A DNA stretch of 64,000 nt from Paenibacillus sp. FSL K6-3182 (GTDB lineage Bacteria; Bacillota; Bacilli; Paenibacillales; Paenibacillaceae), in assembly GCF_037976325.1 (NCBI RefSeq), contig NZ_CP150265.1, positions 5,779,001 through 5,843,000 on the forward strand. The letters are read 5' to 3'. Shown piece by piece: positions 27,097 through 36,837 of the stretch. The translations under genes and the position numbers were made by a program. Each line of letters begins with the position of its first letter. Position 1 is the stretch's first letter. The notes under the pieces were generated by a model that saw only the letters and a list, made by a program, of their open reading frames with translations, was not told the origin of the DNA and did not search any database.

Positions 27097-28530
27097 TTAC
27101 TCCGTTTTGGACGATGCCTCGCTGCTTTCACCAGCAGCTGCGCCATCCGCCCGTTCAGCATCTTCTTTAGCAAGCATTTCTTGGCCTTTAACCTGCAAAA
27201 TACTAAGTGCAGAGTTTAAATCCTGTGCGTCTTCCTTCACCTTTTTCATCTCTTCCTTAACCGCCTTTGTGAATTCCTCGTAGAAGGTGTCAGGCAGCTT
27301 GTCAAAATTTTTGTAGCCATTAAAAGAACTAGGCTTTAAATCATAAAATGCAGCATAATTATGCCCTTCAACATCCGTAATATATTTGGTGCGAACCGGC
27401 AAACCATTGTAGTTGTTCGACTTTGATTTTACTCTCGCATAATCATCGCTTGTCACATAGTTAAGAAAATCCCATGCAACCTCCTTGTTTGGAGAGTCTG
27501 CTCGAATTGCAAATAAATTATTAAATGACATCATATTCGATTCATCTGGACTTTGCTGTCCGATTGGAGCTGTCGCGATGTCCCAATTTTTTACGATCTT
27601 ATCTTTTAGGCTTGGATAGTCGCTTGCCTGCTTGATTTGGTTCGTGTAACCAACGTCTTGAATCGTCATCGCCAAACGGCCGGACAGGAAAGGATCTGAT
27701 AACAGGTAATCCTCATAGGACTGTGACATCGCTCCCGCTTGGCTGCTCATACTTTCAAAATAAAGCGCGTTTGAGTCTACTGCATCCAGCGCCTGCTGAA
27801 ATACATTTTTCCACGAATCCGTATGTATGGTCATTTGCTTTTGCCCAGCATTCACATAGCTAACCTTTTCAGACTCTGCCAGCATGATGGCCAAATCAAA
27901 CAGCTCCTCGCGATATCCCACTTTCAAACCGTATACCCGCTCCTTCATATCACCGCCCGTAGGGAAACGCCTCGCCAATTGTATCGTTTCATTCCAGCTC
28001 ATTCGGTTTCGCGGAAGCTCAATTTTGTATTTTTCAAATAAATCCTTGTTGTAGTAAATAACCTGGCTGTAGAAGCTAGGCGCTAAACCGTATAATTTGC
28101 CGCCGCCCTGCTCCTTCAAATAGTCAAGCATACCAGGAATCAATCCCTCGGTTTCGTACTTTTCCTTCTCCATAACAGCATCGAGATCATACAGCTTGCC
28201 TTCTTGTGACAGCTTTTGGTACCTCTCTGCATCCAGCATTAAAATATCAGGCTGTTTTTCTTCTATAAATTTGTTAAACGCAGTATCGTAATCTGTATTT
28301 TCTTCACTATACATCGACTGATTGCTAATGACTTCAATTTCAACATTTGGATATAATGCCGAGAACACCATACCATAATCTTGAAAGAACATGCCTTCAT
28401 CGTAATACATGACCTTCAGTGACGACTGCTTCATTTTATTACTATCCTTATTGTCTCCTCCAAAGCTGCAGCCAGTTGCCACTAATGCCAAAACAACGAC
28501 TGATAAAACAAACCTTGACCTTGCTTTCAT
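27097..28530 (-). CDS. Extracellular solute-binding lipoprotein, paralog 1
   Basis: A 477-residue lipoprotein with lipobox VATGC near residue 20 and the family 1 solute-binding fold (LKVMYYDEGMFF, PDILMLDAERYQK, FYSQVIYYNKDLFEKY, RLAMTIQDVGY). The tail is acidic and Ser/Ala-rich. It is clearly paralogous to the protein at 32590-34044: LPVRTKYITD and AAFYDLKPS are shared almost unchanged. No permease or ATPase gene is near, so it may serve a distant transporter or have a non-transport role. The ribosome site GGGAG lies 11 bases from the ATG. Confidence 0.88.
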   Translation of the reverse strand: MKARSRFVLSVVVLALVATGCSFGGDNKDSNKMKQSSLKVMYYDEGMFFQDYGMVFSALYPNVEIEVISNQSMYSEENTDYDTAFNKFIEEKQPDILMLDAERYQKLSQEGKLYDLDAVMEKEKYETEGLIPGMLDYLKEQGGGKLYGLAPSFYSQVIYYNKDLFEKYKIELPRNRMSWNETIQLARRFPTGGDMKERVYGLKVGYREELFDLAIMLAESEKVSYVNAGQKQMTIHTDSWKNVFQQALDAVDSNALYFESMSSQAGAMSQSYEDYLLSDPFLSGRLAMTIQDVGYTNQIKQASDYPSLKDKIVKNWDIATAPIGQQSPDESNMMSFNNLFAIRADSPNKEVAWDFLNYVTSDDYARVKSKSNNYNGLPVRTKYITDVEGHNYAAFYDLKPSSFNGYKNFDKLPDTFYEEFTKAVKEEMKKVKEDAQDLNSALSILQVKGQEMLAKEDAERADGAAAGESSEASSKTE

Positions 28531-28694
28531 CTTCCGTTTCTCTCCCTCTCCGCTTATCCCTAATATGTATCCATATCCTACTGATTTATAGTCTAGAGGA
28601 AAAAACTTACTAATTCTCTCTGCTATTTCTTAACATTAGCTTAATGAATGCTTAAGTTTTTCAAAGTTTTCGAAGCAGTAAGGGAGCTCTAACG

Positions 28695-28733
28695 AAAAAA
28701 AGGACACATCCCCCTATAAGGGCTGTGTCCTTT
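28695..28733 (-). terminator. Terminator after the flippase gene
   Basis: AAGGACACA pairs with TGTGTCCTT around a 15-base loop and is followed on the minus strand by seven T. Confidence 0.85.
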
Positions 28734-28752
28734 CTTCCATAAAAACTTATGA

Positions 28753-30396
28753 TTATACCGCTTTTTTGTAAAATGGCTTTAAAACAATCCCGAGTAATTT
28801 GCGGAGCGGCCCTGGGAACGAGCGCACATCCTCTGGTGTGATAACACGAAGCGCAGCGAGCAATATGAGATAAAGTGAACCTACAACAACAGATGCAACA
28901 GCTGCTGCCAAGAAATAGGAAAGCTTATCAGCCCATGCTCCCGTAATAGCCAGCACCCCGTACTCAGCTCCCCAGCCTGCGAGGGCAGGTACAGCAATTG
29001 CGATCAAATAGGCCATCCATTTGCCGCCTAGCACGTTCAAGTTAACGTCCTTATTAATGCTTCTTAAATTCAAGTACGTAATGACAACGAAACAAATCGT
29101 AGATCCAATAATAAATCCATAGACGCCAAGCAAAGGAGCAAGCGCCAGACTGAACACCACTTTAAGCGCCAAACCAATAAACGTATGGTTCATCGGCAGC
29201 TTAGGCTTGTTGAGTCCGTATAGGATCGAATTCGAAATCATCATTGTAATTTGGAAGATCGCTCCGGCTGTAAGCATCGCTACCGTCCCGCTTCCGCTTG
29301 GAGTCGTAAACAACAGTCCAGTTACGGAATAAGAGGCTACTGCCAGCAGCAGCGCAACCGGTACGCCTGTAAACAACACAATCCGCATGACGAGCGAGGA
29401 TTGACGCTGCACTTCCTTCATATTATTCAAGGCAAATGCCGAGGAAATGATCGGTATAATAGACGCGCCAAGCGCAATCGCAAGAATCGGAGGTATACCT
29501 GCTATCCCCATCGCCTTCGTGGAGTAATCCGCCAACGCTTTTGTTGCTGAATTTTCATTATAAAAGGATTCCGTCAATCGCATAAATATCGTTATATCAA
29601 AAAAGTACAATAGCTGTACCGTCATCGCCGTTACGACAGCAGGAATGGAAGTGCCGAATATTTCTTTATAAATGGTCCGATAAGGTAGGTTGGAGCTTGT
29701 CTTTGCCGACTTATCCTTCACATTTATAGCGGATTTGGCATGCTCCGATTGATCTTGTTTTTTCAGCTTCCGCCAAAACCACATCATAACCGAAAATGCA
29801 CCAATACTTCCGAGCACAGAACCAAACGCAATAGCTGCAGCGCCGTACTTATCTCCCCAGCCCCAGCCGAGTACGATCAGGGCTAGTCCAATTCCACCGA
29901 TAAGCCTTAAAATTTGTTCCATGATTTGAGAAATACCGCCTGCGGACATGATCTGCCGACCTTGGAAGTAACCTCGCATCATCGCAATAATAGGAAATAG
30001 CAGCAGCGCAGGCGCTATAGCTTGCAGCGATAAAGCTGCATCCGGCACCTTCGAGAACCGTTCATAAGCTGGTGCAAAAACAAACATCGCAGTGGCAAGC
30101 AATATCCCTGTCACTGCTCCAAACATTAATGCCGCTCGATAAATTCGTTTGGCTTCATCGGGGCGGCCAAGCGCATAGCGCTGAGAAATCATACGACTAA
30201 TCGATAGCGGTATGCCGCCCGTCGCAATCGTTAGCAGTAATAAGTAAATCGTATTCGCTGAGTTGAATGCCGCCTGTCCGGCAGCTCCCAGCATATATTC
30301 GAGCGGAATCCGCTGGAACAAGCCGAGAAACCGGACGACCAGCGCTGCGGCTGCCAGTATAATTGTGCCTTTAATTAATGAGTCTTTTTTTAGCAT
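28753..30396 (-). CDS. MOP-family lipid-linked oligosaccharide flippase (YtgP/SpoVB-like)
   Basis: A 547-residue membrane protein with about 14 helices of the MOP/MATE superfamily. N-terminal features are GTIILAAAALVVRFLGLFQRIPL and the segment GGIPLSISRMISQ, as in YtgP, SpoVB and Firmicute MurJ-like flippases, which move lipid-linked wall precursors or exopolysaccharide units across the membrane. YtgP-type (lipid II) is more likely than a capsule exporter because no glycosyltransferases are near. The ribosome site is weak (GGGAGA about 14 bases upstream). The ThuA gene lies 20 bases upstream. Confidence 0.87.
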   Translation of the reverse strand: MLKKDSLIKGTIILAAAALVVRFLGLFQRIPLEYMLGAAGQAAFNSANTIYLLLLTIATGGIPLSISRMISQRYALGRPDEAKRIYRAALMFGAVTGILLATAMFVFAPAYERFSKVPDAALSLQAIAPALLLFPIIAMMRGYFQGRQIMSAGGISQIMEQILRLIGGIGLALIVLGWGWGDKYGAAAIAFGSVLGSIGAFSVMMWFWRKLKKQDQSEHAKSAINVKDKSAKTSSNLPYRTIYKEIFGTSIPAVVTAMTVQLLYFFDITIFMRLTESFYNENSATKALADYSTKAMGIAGIPPILAIALGASIIPIISSAFALNNMKEVQRQSSLVMRIVLFTGVPVALLLAVASYSVTGLLFTTPSGSGTVAMLTAGAIFQITMMISNSILYGLNKPKLPMNHTFIGLALKVVFSLALAPLLGVYGFIIGSTICFVVITYLNLRSINKDVNLNVLGGKWMAYLIAIAVPALAGWGAEYGVLAITGAWADKLSYFLAAAVASVVVGSLYLILLAALRVITPEDVRSFPGPLRKLLGIVLKPFYKKAV

Positions 30397-30416
30397 AATG
30401 GTCTGTCAAAGTCTCC

Positions 30417-31142
30417 CTATCCTTTATTTCCAATGGGCTCCAGCGGCTGATGATTGCCGCGTACGGGCACTGCTGCATGAGATGGAGAAGCCCAACGCAC
30501 ACCATTTTGAATCACTTGCAGCACTTGCGGGTTATAGTAGGTTGGATAAGTCTCATGCCCCGGACGGAAGTAAAAGATTTTGCCTTGGCCGCGGTTAAAG
30601 GTACAGCCGCTGCGGAACACCTCGCCGCCTTCAAACCAGCTCACAAAAACAAGCTCATCCGGCGCTGGGATGTCAAAATGCTCACCATACATTTCCTCAT
30701 GCTCCAGCGTAATGTATTCCGGCAAGCCGGCTGCTATCGGATGCGCTGGATTTACGACCCAAATTCTTTCCTTCTCGCCCACTTCACGCCATTTGAGATC
30801 ACAGCTTGTACCCATCAGCTTTTTGAAAATTTTTGAGAAGTGACCCGAGTGCAGCACGATTAAGCCCATGCCTGTGAGTACGCGCTGTTGAACACGATCT
30901 ACAATGGCGTCATCCACCTGGTCATGCCCCATATGTCCCCACCATATTAGAACATCCGTATTGGCTAGGCGCTCTTCTGTAAGGCCATGCTCCGGCTCCT
31001 CAAGCGTTGCTGTCGATACTTCGATATCTCCACTTGCGACCCCTTTGGCTAAAGCTTGATGAATGCCATCTGGATATACATTTTTGACTTCCTCATGAAT
31101 CTTCTCATGCAAAAACTCATTCCATACGGTTACTTTAATCAT
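30417..31142 (-). CDS. ThuA-like glutamine amidotransferase-fold protein
   Basis: A 241-residue protein of the ThuA family (trehalose utilisation ThuA-like, class I glutamine amidotransferase fold). Visible segments are [40 protein letters not shown] and [17 protein letters not shown]. The family occurs in carbohydrate gene clusters; its biochemical activity is not well defined. The ATG at 31142 has AGGTGG 8 bases upstream; the GTG further upstream lies within that site. A DUF456 gene lies just upstream on the same strand. Confidence 0.85.
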   Translation of the reverse strand: MIKVTVWNEFLHEKIHEEVKNVYPDGIHQALAKGVASGDIEVSTATLEEPEHGLTEERLANTDVLIWWGHMGHDQVDDAIVDRVQQRVLTGMGLIVLHSGHFSKIFKKLMGTSCDLKWREVGEKERIWVVNPAHPIAAGLPEYITLEHEEMYGEHFDIPAPDELVFVSWFEGGEVFRSGCTFNRGQGKIFYFRPGHETYPTYYNPQVLQVIQNGVRWASPSHAAVPVRGNHQPLEPIGNKG

Positions 31143-31169
31143 TGAGCTATCCACCTTTTATTCATTTCA

Positions 31170-31652
31170 TTAAAAGACGAGCCATAGGACAAACACCACG
31201 ATCATCGCCAGCTGCAAAATTACCTTCACGACTACGCTTGAAAACAATCCTACAACTGAACCTAAACCAACCTTGAGCGATTTGTCAAAACGTGTTCCGA
31301 TAATCATCTCACCAATGACGGCACCCACAAAAGGACCGATAATAAGGCCAAGTGCTGGGATAACGAAAGGACCAAAGATAAGACCAATTGTACTGCCGAT
31401 CACTGAGGCTCGCGAGCCTCCAAATCGTTTGACGCCCCAGGCGCTAACCGCATAATCGGCGACAAACAGCACGATTAAAGTTACCGTCTGAATGAACCAG
31501 AACCAAAAACCAAATTCACTAAACGAGAAAAATAAGCCATAAACAAAAAATGCGCCATAAATGGCAAGAGCTCCCGGAAGAATCGGATAAATAGCTCCTG
31601 CCATCCCTACTACAAATAATAGAATAACTAATGTCCAGCCTAAAATATCCAT
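31170..31652 (-). CDS. DUF456 membrane protein
   Basis: A 160-residue integral membrane protein with four to five helices and a Gly/Pro-rich pattern (YPILPGALAIYGAFF, GLIFGPFVIPALGLIIGPFVGAVIGE) characteristic of the DUF456 family. The function of the family is unknown. It has AAGGGA 10 bases upstream and sits 7 bases after the HAD gene, so the two are probably cotranscribed with the ThuA gene downstream. Confidence 0.85.
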   Translation of the reverse strand: MDILGWTLVILLFVVGMAGAIYPILPGALAIYGAFFVYGLFFSFSEFGFWFWFIQTVTLIVLFVADYAVSAWGVKRFGGSRASVIGSTIGLIFGPFVIPALGLIIGPFVGAVIGEMIIGTRFDKSLKVGLGSVVGLFSSVVVKVILQLAMIVVFVLWLVF

Positions 31653-31659
31653 ACGTTTC

Positions 31660-32412
31660 TCATCCCTTCAGAAGGTAACGTCTAATCACTTCTGCAACTC
31701 CATGCTCATTATTCGTAAAAGTAATGAAGTCAGCAGCTTCCTTGACCGTTTCCTGCGCATTGCCCATCGCTACGCCTAAGCCAGCTTCGCGAATCGCCGC
31801 AATATCGTTCAAGCTATCGCCAACAGCAATAACTTGCGACATCTCGATGTTAAGCAAGCCGCAAAGCTCTTGAAGTGCGCTTGCCTTTGAAACGCCGAGC
31901 GGATTAAGCTCCAAATTAAATGGAGATGAATTCGTAATCTCAAGCGCTCCCCAGCTTTGTACTTCAGCCAGCAGCTTCTCCCTGATGCTGTCATCCTCTG
32001 TGTAATAGCCGAATTTCAACCAGTGATGTGATGCATAATCATCAGCAGGCGTAATCCATTTCTCTTTATTGTAAATTTCATCAGCTGTATACGCCCAGAA
32101 CCACGGCTCGCCATGTGCGAGAGCAAGCTCATGCAGCCTTTGCACGTAAACGTGGCTTAGATGAGTACGTTTATGAAGCACATGCGGACGATGCCAAATC
32201 TCACTGCCGTTTACTGTGATCATAGGTGTTTCCAGCTTCAATTGCTCAGCGTAAGGCAATGCACTGCGAAAACCTCTACCCGTTGAGAAACTGACAATAA
32301 CTCCAGCATCAAGTGCTTTTTGAATCCATTCAGCATTTTCTGTACTAATTTCACTCTGTTCATTTAACAATGTTCCGTCCATATCAAGCGCAAGCAATTT
32401 ATAATCTCCCAA
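31660..32412 (-). CDS. Cof-type HAD-IIB phosphatase
   Basis: A 250-residue HAD hydrolase. Motif I is LDMDGTLLN at 9-17, motif II is SFSTGRG, and motif IV is VGDSLNDIAA, with a C2B cap between them. Family members dephosphorylate sugar phosphates, flavin precursors or phosphorylated metabolites. The start is a TTG at 32412 with AGGAGG 7 bases upstream, and the conserved strand follows directly. It seems to open an operon with DUF456 and ThuA genes. Confidence 0.9.
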   Translation of the reverse strand: MGDYKLLALDMDGTLLNEQSEISTENAEWIQKALDAGVIVSFSTGRGFRSALPYAEQLKLETPMITVNGSEIWHRPHVLHKRTHLSHVYVQRLHELALAHGEPWFWAYTADEIYNKEKWITPADDYASHHWLKFGYYTEDDSIREKLLAEVQSWGALEITNSSPFNLELNPLGVSKASALQELCGLLNIEMSQVIAVGDSLNDIAAIREAGLGVAMGNAQETVKEAADFITFTNNEHGVAEVIRRYLLKG

Positions 32413-32536
32413 TATTGTGCCTCCTCGTAAATGCCGTATCGTTGTTGTACCTAACTAGTAAATTATTTTAGCACATTTACGACAGATTCCAAATGAAAGT
32501 CACTCTAAAAAACACGAATTCATCATACTTGCTCAG

Positions 32537-32577
32537 AAAAAAGGAGCAGCCTCCGCTAATTTGCGTAAGCATGCTCC
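32537..32577 (-). terminator. Terminator after the second orphan solute-binding gene
   Basis: GGAGC pairs with GCTCC and an inner CGC/GCG stem, with TTTTTT on the minus strand. The layout and much of the sequence match the terminator at 27039-27079. Confidence 0.8.
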
Positions 32578-32589
32578 CCATCTCTTAAC

Positions 32590-34044
32590 TTACTCCGTTG
32601 TTTCAATTGTAGTAACAGAACCACTGCTTTCCGAAGTTCCAGCTCCTTCAGCACCTTCAGTAGGTACAGGATCTTCCTTCAACAGCATTTCTTGGCCTTT
32701 CACCTGCAAAATGTCAAGCGCCGCATCAAGTTCCTGTTCCTTTTTCTTCACTTTTTCAAGCTCTTGGCTGGCTGCGCCTCTAAATTCTCCCCAGAAGCTT
32801 TGTGGCAGCTTGTCAAAATCCTTATAGCTATTAAAGGTACTTGGCTTCAAATCATAAAATGCCGCAAAATTATGCCCTTCTGTATCCGTAATATATTTCG
32901 TGCGGACAGGCAATCCATTATAATTGTTCGACTTCGACTTAACTCTTGCAAAGTCCTCACTCGTTACATAGCTAAGGAATTTCCACGCAGCGTCCTTACT
33001 CGGTGATTCTGAGCGAATGGAGAAAATATTGTTGAAAGACATCATGCTTGACTGATCCGGATTTTGTTGTCCAACCGGAACTGTTACAATATCCCAGTTT
33101 TTCACGATCTTATCTTTTACTTTCTCATTCTCTGCCGCTTGCTTGATTTGATTGATGAAATTAATATCGCCCATCGTCATCGCCAATCGGCCCGCTATGA
33201 AGGGATCGCTTAACAAATAGTCCTCATAGGTTTGCGACATCGCTTCGTCGCCACCTTGATTACGCATGCTGTCAAAATAAAGCGCGTTCGAATCCAATGC
33301 ATCAATGGCTTGCTTAAATGCATTTTTCCATGAATCTGTGTTTATCGTCATTTGTTTTTGCGAAGCATTCACATAATTAACGTTTTCTGAATTAGCAAGA
33401 ATGCTTGCCATTTCAAATAAATCTTCGCTGTAGCCCATTTTCAGCCCGTATACGCGTTCCTTTTTGTCACCATCAGTAGGGAAGCGGCGTGCCAATTGTA
33501 TCGTCTGGTCCCAGCTCATGCGATTGGTCGGCGGCTCGATTTGGTATTTCTCAAACAAATCCTTGTTGTAGAACATAACTTGACTATAAAAGCTTGGCGT
33601 CATGCCAAAAACCTGTCCGCCGCCATTTTCTCTCAAATAATCAATCATGCCGGGAATCAAGCCCTCTGTATTATACTTTTCCTTCTCCATAACCGGATCA
33701 AGATCATAAAGCTTGCCGTCAAGTGCCAGCTTTTTGTATTGATCGGTATCAAGCATTAAAATATCTGGCTGCTCCTCCGTAATAAACTTGTCGAGTGCAG
33801 CATCCATATCCTTGTTTTCGCTTTGATACATTTTCCTATTTTCTACGACTTGAATTTCAATATTTGGATATAATGCCGAGAACACCATGCCATACTCCTG
33901 AAAGAAAGAACCTTCATCGTAATACATAATTTTCAGCGTTGACTGTTCATTTTCTTTTTGTTCGTTTTTGCCCCCAAAGCTGCAACCGGTTACCAATAAT
34001 GTAAAAACTACTAGCGGTATGACGAATTTTGACAACACTTTCAT
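32590..34044 (-). CDS. Extracellular solute-binding lipoprotein, paralog 2
   Basis: A 484-residue lipoprotein (lipobox LVTGC near residue 19) with the family 1 solute-binding fold, closely related along its whole length to the protein at 27097-28530. Differences include an insertion in the middle (MRNQGGDEAMSQ) and a longer Thr/Glu tail. The ATG at 34044 aligns with the paralog start; a TTG two codons earlier is closer to GAGGAG (6 bases) and may be used. No transporter subunits for sugars are near. The mnt operon ends 140 bases upstream behind a terminator. Confidence 0.88.
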   Translation of the reverse strand: MKVLSKFVIPLVVFTLLVTGCSFGGKNEQKENEQSTLKIMYYDEGSFFQEYGMVFSALYPNIEIQVVENRKMYQSENKDMDAALDKFITEEQPDILMLDTDQYKKLALDGKLYDLDPVMEKEKYNTEGLIPGMIDYLRENGGGQVFGMTPSFYSQVMFYNKDLFEKYQIEPPTNRMSWDQTIQLARRFPTDGDKKERVYGLKMGYSEDLFEMASILANSENVNYVNASQKQMTINTDSWKNAFKQAIDALDSNALYFDSMRNQGGDEAMSQTYEDYLLSDPFIAGRLAMTMGDINFINQIKQAAENEKVKDKIVKNWDIVTVPVGQQNPDQSSMMSFNNIFSIRSESPSKDAAWKFLSYVTSEDFARVKSKSNNYNGLPVRTKYITDTEGHNFAAFYDLKPSTFNSYKDFDKLPQSFWGEFRGAASQELEKVKKKEQELDAALDILQVKGQEMLLKEDPVPTEGAEGAGTSESSGSVTTIETTE

Positions 34045-34151
34045 GTTCAATTTTCTCTCCTCTTCAGTTTCCTCCTAATATGTACCAATTACATTACGTT
34101 TCTTTTTGGATAAAAGTTGCAGTTATACACCTTTTTTTGAAATAAATATGA

Positions 34152-34178
34152 AAAAAGCATCCATTAAGGATGCTTTTC
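34152..34178. terminator. Terminator of the metal importer operon
   Basis: GCATCC-ATTAA-GGATGC with flanking A and T runs lies 8 bases after the last permease gene. Confidence 0.85.
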
Positions 34179-34185
34179 GCAATTA

Positions 34186-35055
34186 TTATGCTAACTTTCT
34201 TAGACGCAATTTCTTGATTACAATGCCATGTGAGGGCGAGAACAAAAATGCGATAACGAACAATAATGCAGCTGCGCACACCATACAGCCAGCGATTGAA
34301 GCATCTAATAAAACAGCTGTACCATACCCGATGAATGTACTAGCTACGCCGGCTGCTACACTCAAAACGATCATAAGGCCGAGCCGATCTGTCAGTAAAT
34401 AAGCGGTAGATGCCGGGATAATCAGCAGTCCTACAACGAGTATAGCTCCAACGCTTTCAAAGGAGCTGACGGTAGCCATCGATACGAGACCCATTAATAA
34501 ATAATGAAAGATAGCTACAGGTATGCCGATTGCAGCCGCAAGGGCAGGATCAAACGCGCATAACTTGAATTGTTTATAGAACAAAACGATAACTGACGTT
34601 ATGATCAGCAGTGTTGTGCCGAGCAGCCAGACGGCTTTCGGGCCCATATTTACGCCGCCAAGCTCCCAAATATTCCAGTGTACATACGCAATCTCACCGT
34701 ACAAAATCGCATCCTGGTCCAAATGCACCTGACGAGCATACAAGCTTACGAGAACGACGCCAATGGCGAATAATGCTGTAAAGACAACGCCGATCGAAGC
34801 ATCGGATTGAATGCCGCTTTGCTGAAACATTTGAATAAGAAAGGTCGTCAGCAATCCGCATAATAGTGCTGCGAACATCATTAGCAGCGAATCGCGCGAG
34901 CCACTGAGCAAAAACGCGATAACGATACCAGGCATGACGGAGTGGCTAATCGCATCACCGATCATCGCCATTTTGCGCAAAACAAGAAATACACCTAGAA
35001 TACCGCAGCAGCTTGCTACTAGAGCACCTGTAAGCAAGATCCAGAAGTCGCTCAT
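34186..35055 (-). CDS. mntD: Metal ABC transporter permease (MntD-like)
   Basis: A 289-residue ABC-3 family permease with about eight helices. It shares with the preceding permease the pattern GDAISHSVMPGI near residue 35 and QSDASIGVVFTALFAIGVVL. It overlaps the other permease gene by 4 bases and probably forms a heterodimer channel with it. In the order binding protein, ATPase, permease, permease this is the fourth gene of an mntABCD-type operon. Zinc or iron cannot be excluded from the permease sequence alone. Confidence 0.82.
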   Translation of the reverse strand: MSDFWILLTGALVASCCGILGVFLVLRKMAMIGDAISHSVMPGIVIAFLLSGSRDSLLMMFAALLCGLLTTFLIQMFQQSGIQSDASIGVVFTALFAIGVVLVSLYARQVHLDQDAILYGEIAYVHWNIWELGGVNMGPKAVWLLGTTLLIITSVIVLFYKQFKLCAFDPALAAAIGIPVAIFHYLLMGLVSMATVSSFESVGAILVVGLLIIPASTAYLLTDRLGLMIVLSVAAGVASTFIGYGTAVLLDASIAGCMVCAAALLFVIAFLFSPSHGIVIKKLRLRKLA

Positions 35056-35993
35056 AATGCCGCCTCCTTCTTCACTTTGCCCTCTAGCAGCATATCGGAG
35101 TCACGATTATAGCTTTGCTTCACTCTTTGGCGCACCAGCCTTTTTGCAAGTAATCCGCGCTGTGGACCAAATAGAATGGAAATGCAGAAGAGCAATGTTG
35201 CTGCCAGCACCGTAACAGGTCCCGTTGGCAAGTTAGACACCGATGCGCTAATCCAAGTGCCTGCAGCACCGCTAACTGCACCGAATATACCTGATAATAC
35301 AACCATGAGCCCAAGGCGATCCGTCCAGTATCTAGCCGATACGGCCGGTGTAATAAGCAGCGCAGCTACGAGTACGACACCTACCGCTTGAATACCCGCT
35401 ACTACAGCAACGACGATTAGAAGCATGAGCAGCTGCTCAAGAAAGGCTACGGGATAACCGATGCCTCTTGCAAACCCGGGATCAAAAGAAATAATTTTAA
35501 ACTGTTTAAAGAGCAGCGTGCAAACCGTAATAAGTGACACACATACGACCGTCATCGTAATAACGTCAGATGCAATCATGGATGCCGCCTGCCCAAACAG
35601 AAATTTATCCAATCCGGCTTGATTGCCATAGCTGCCATGCTGGATAAGTGTAAGCAGTACGATACCGAGGCCAAAAAATCCTGACAATACGATACCCATC
35701 GCTGCATCCTGTTTAAGCTTAGAGTTACGAGTAATATATCCAATACCGAACGTTGCGATAAGACCAGATATGCCTGCTCCTATGAGAAACAGTCCAATCG
35801 ATTTAACGCCAGTAAGCATGAATGCAATGCATATGCCTGGCAATGCCGCATGGGCTAACGTATCGCCCATTAAGCTTTGTTTCCTAAGATACGAGAAGCA
35901 GCCGATCACTCCACTGCTTAAGCCAAGCAGCGTACAGCCTAGAAAAATCCATTGCATATTCGGATCGGTCAGCATCAACCATATTCTATCCAT
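35052..35993 (-). CDS. mntC: Metal ABC transporter permease (MntC-like)
   Basis: A 313-residue ABC-3 permease with about eight helices, containing GDTLAHAALPGI near 38, KQDAAMGIVLSGFFGLGIVL, and a basic C-terminal tail extension (RQRVKQSYNRDSDMLLEGKVKKEA) absent from its partner. It follows the ATPase gene by 3 bases and overlaps the next permease gene. It forms part of the membrane channel of the manganese-type importer. Confidence 0.82.
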   Translation of the reverse strand: MDRIWLMLTDPNMQWIFLGCTLLGLSSGVIGCFSYLRKQSLMGDTLAHAALPGICIAFMLTGVKSIGLFLIGAGISGLIATFGIGYITRNSKLKQDAAMGIVLSGFFGLGIVLLTLIQHGSYGNQAGLDKFLFGQAASMIASDVITMTVVCVSLITVCTLLFKQFKIISFDPGFARGIGYPVAFLEQLLMLLIVVAVVAGIQAVGVVLVAALLITPAVSARYWTDRLGLMVVLSGIFGAVSGAAGTWISASVSNLPTGPVTVLAATLLFCISILFGPQRGLLAKRLVRQRVKQSYNRDSDMLLEGKVKKEAAL

Positions 35994-35996
35994 GAA

Positions 35997-36812
35997 TTAC
36001 TCACCCTTTCCGTCAAAACGTGACGGAGACTGCATGCTGCGATCAAGAAACGCCAGTCTGCCGCCGTAAGTACGCTGTAATTTCTCCTGCGTAAAGGTTT
36101 GCTCTGTTTTGCCGAATGCTTGAAGCTCTACATTCAGGAGCAGTACCGAATCAAAATAATCTTGCACAGTCGCAAGATCATGATGGACAACGATAACCGT
36201 TTTCCCTTGCAGCTTCAGCTCCTGCAGCAATGTGATAATGGCTTTCTCTGTCGCCGCATCCACGCCTGCAAATGGTTCATCCATAAAGTACAGCTTCGCA
36301 TCCTGCGCCAATGCACGCGCTAGAAACACGCGCTGCTGCTGTCCGCCAGAGAGCTGACTGATTTGCCTGCCCGCATAATCGGCCATTCCAACCTTGTTCA
36401 GGCACTCCAGTGCAATCGCCTTATCCTTCGCGCTTGGGCGGCGGAACCAGCCTAAATGACCATAACGGCCCATAAGTACAACATCAAGCGCATTCGTTGG
36501 AAAATCCCAATCCACCGATTCTCGCTGCGGGACATATCCGATCATTTTCCGCTGCTGCTTATAAGACTTGCCGTATACTAACACTTCTCCGCCAATGCTC
36601 GGTATGAGGCCAAGTGCCGCCTTCATCAGTGTCGACTTACCTGCGCCATTGGGTCCGATTACCCCGACGAGCTCACCTTCACTTACTTCGAACGATACGT
36701 TCCGAAGCACTGGCTTCTTCTGATAAGCAACGCTTAGTCCTTTAATCGTAAGCGGTGCAATTTGTTTCGTATTTTGCTTGGCAGCTGTTGTAGATTGGTT
36801 CATTTTTATCAC
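35997..36812 (-). CDS. mntB: Metal ABC transporter ATPase (MntB-like)
   Basis: A 271-residue ATPase with Walker [10 protein letters not shown] near 54, Q-loop [13 protein letters not shown] (the spacing and WDFP motif are typical of Mn/Zn importers), signature LSGGQQQR, Walker [13 protein letters not shown] and H-loop VHHD. A GTG start at 36812 lies 6 bases from AAGGA; an ATG three codons later is possible. It drives the ABC-3 permeases encoded directly downstream. Confidence 0.88.
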   Translation of the reverse strand: MIKMNQSTTAAKQNTKQIAPLTIKGLSVAYQKKPVLRNVSFEVSEGELVGVIGPNGAGKSTLMKAALGLIPSIGGEVLVYGKSYKQQRKMIGYVPQRESVDWDFPTNALDVVLMGRYGHLGWFRRPSAKDKAIALECLNKVGMADYAGRQISQLSGGQQQRVFLARALAQDAKLYFMDEPFAGVDAATEKAIITLLQELKLQGKTVIVVHHDLATVQDYFDSVLLLNVELQAFGKTEQTFTQEKLQRTYGGRLAFLDRSMQSPSRFDGKGE

Positions 36813-36837
36813 TCACTTTCCTTGCCTTTTTTATGTG

